A stretch of 64,000 nucleotides of DNA, from assembly GCF_040947875.1 (NCBI RefSeq), contig NZ_JBFRXN010000002.1, positions 3,100,001 to 3,164,000 of the forward strand, in the 5' to 3' direction. The first letter of the stretch is position 1. Each line of letters begins with the position of its first letter. This DNA is from Pseudomonas sp. MYb118 (lineage in GTDB: Bacteria > Pseudomonadota > Gammaproteobacteria > Pseudomonadales > Pseudomonadaceae). Made by a program: the position numbers and the translations under genes. Of this stretch, positions 63,696 to 64,000 are shown in pieces. The notes beneath the pieces are model-generated. The model did no database searches, was not told the DNA's origin, and saw only the letters and a program-made list of their open reading frames with translations.

Positions 63696-64000
63696 ATGTC
63701 TGTCACCGCCACACCCGCCAGCCCCGCGCCGGACCATCACGCCCAGTTCATCGACCTGCTGCAAGGCAGCCTCGAGGCCAATGCCTTCATCAAACTGGTG
63801 CTGGCCAAGTACGTCGGCAGCGAAGCCGACCTGCAGCGGGTGATCATCAAGCAACTGACGGTCAAGGATCAGCCCTGCCTGTCCTTCGTCTATCGCTACA
63901 AGACCCGCGACATCACCAAGAACCTGCCGCTGGCCGAAGGCGTGGCGAGCATTGCCGAGCTGTTGCCGGCCTCGTTCAAAAATGCGCATTTGTTGTCGCT
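63696..64000 (+). CDS. SAM-dependent methyltransferase, N-terminal part (cut by window edge)
   Basis: The first 101 codons of a longer gene: MSVTATPASPAPDHHAQFID, then GSLEANAFIKLVLAKYVGSE and RYKTRDITKNLPLAEGVASI. I recognise this N-terminus from class I SAM-dependent methyltransferases of pseudomonads of about 400 residues, where the SAM-binding motif occurs later and so is outside the window. The substrate (probably a nucleic acid or small molecule) is unknown. Confidence 0.7.
   Translation, partial: MSVTATPASPAPDHHAQFIDLLQGSLEANAFIKLVLAKYVGSEADLQRVIIKQLTVKDQPCLSFVYRYKTRDITKNLPLAEGVASIAELLPASFKNAHLLS

Overview
The window is a 64-kb piece of a Pseudomonas chromosome, most likely from the P. 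fluorescens group. The signs are high GC with strong GC3 bias, a complete chromosomal pca (protocatechuate) cluster, an emhABC-emhR efflux locus, a braC-livHMGF branched-chain amino-acid transporter, a rapA/hepA homologue, a 38-residue CcoM-like subunit with ANR-type boxes, and more than a dozen copies of the GTGGGAGCGAGCCTGCTCGCGAT family of REP doublets (REPINs). I see no rRNA, tRNA, CRISPR array, prophage or insertion sequence. Species assignment is inference from gene content and repeat type.

Layout. 1-1.4 kb: an S-type pyocin-like protein with a colicin E3-type 16S rRNase domain and its translationally coupled immunity gene, cut by the left edge. 1.5-8.2 kb: nhaA, a PLP enzyme of the cysteine synthase/desulfhydrase family, an FAD oxidoreductase, a lipoprotein, and a divergent SDR/LysR pair. 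8.4-13.4 kb: braC and livHMGF, all leftward. 13.7-20.3 kb: DUF2288 protein, an orphan tubulin/FtsZ-superfamily protein, a beta-hydroxyacid dehydrogenase, a MucR-like MHYT-GGDEF-EAL protein and a YkgJ-type cysteine-cluster protein. 20.6-29.1 kb: an MFS transporter, a dense repeat block, rapA, small proteins including ccoM, and a Pit phosphate transporter. 29.8-42.1 kb: pcaR, pcaK (frameshifted), pcaIJF, pcaHG, pcaT, pcaB, pcaD, pcaC and an opposing OprD-type porin. 42.3-49.0 kb: emhABC and divergent emhR. 49.3-51.8 kb: an arsR-MFS-xenB-like operon. 52-54.3 kb: an ACP phosphodiesterase-like gene and olsBA for ornithine lipids. 54.4-64 kb: an acyl-CoA dehydrogenase-like protein, a beta-lactamase-fold hydrolase, a YceI protein, a phospholipase D/cardiolipin synthase-like enzyme, bglX, a LemA/TPM trio and the start of a SAM-dependent methyltransferase.

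The pca genes form a complete route from protocatechuate to succinyl-CoA and acetyl-CoA: PcaHG cleaves the ring, PcaB, PcaC and PcaD give 3-oxoadipate, PcaIJ activates it and PcaF thiolyses it. Three similar boxes (GTTCGAT-N3-CGNNC) precede pcaR, pcaK and pcaI and fit PcaR control. One extra C in a CCCC run breaks pcaK; removing it restores exactly 448 codons.

The points most worth a second look are the orphan tubulin-like gene, the receptor-less rRNase bacteriocin, the pcaK frameshift, a perfect 16-bp palindrome upstream of braC, the ccoM gene with two ANR-type boxes, and a 0.9-kb block of nested tandem repeats and REPINs at about 22 kb. No multi-gene system that I can call wholly new is evident; the tubulin-like gene is the nearest candidate.
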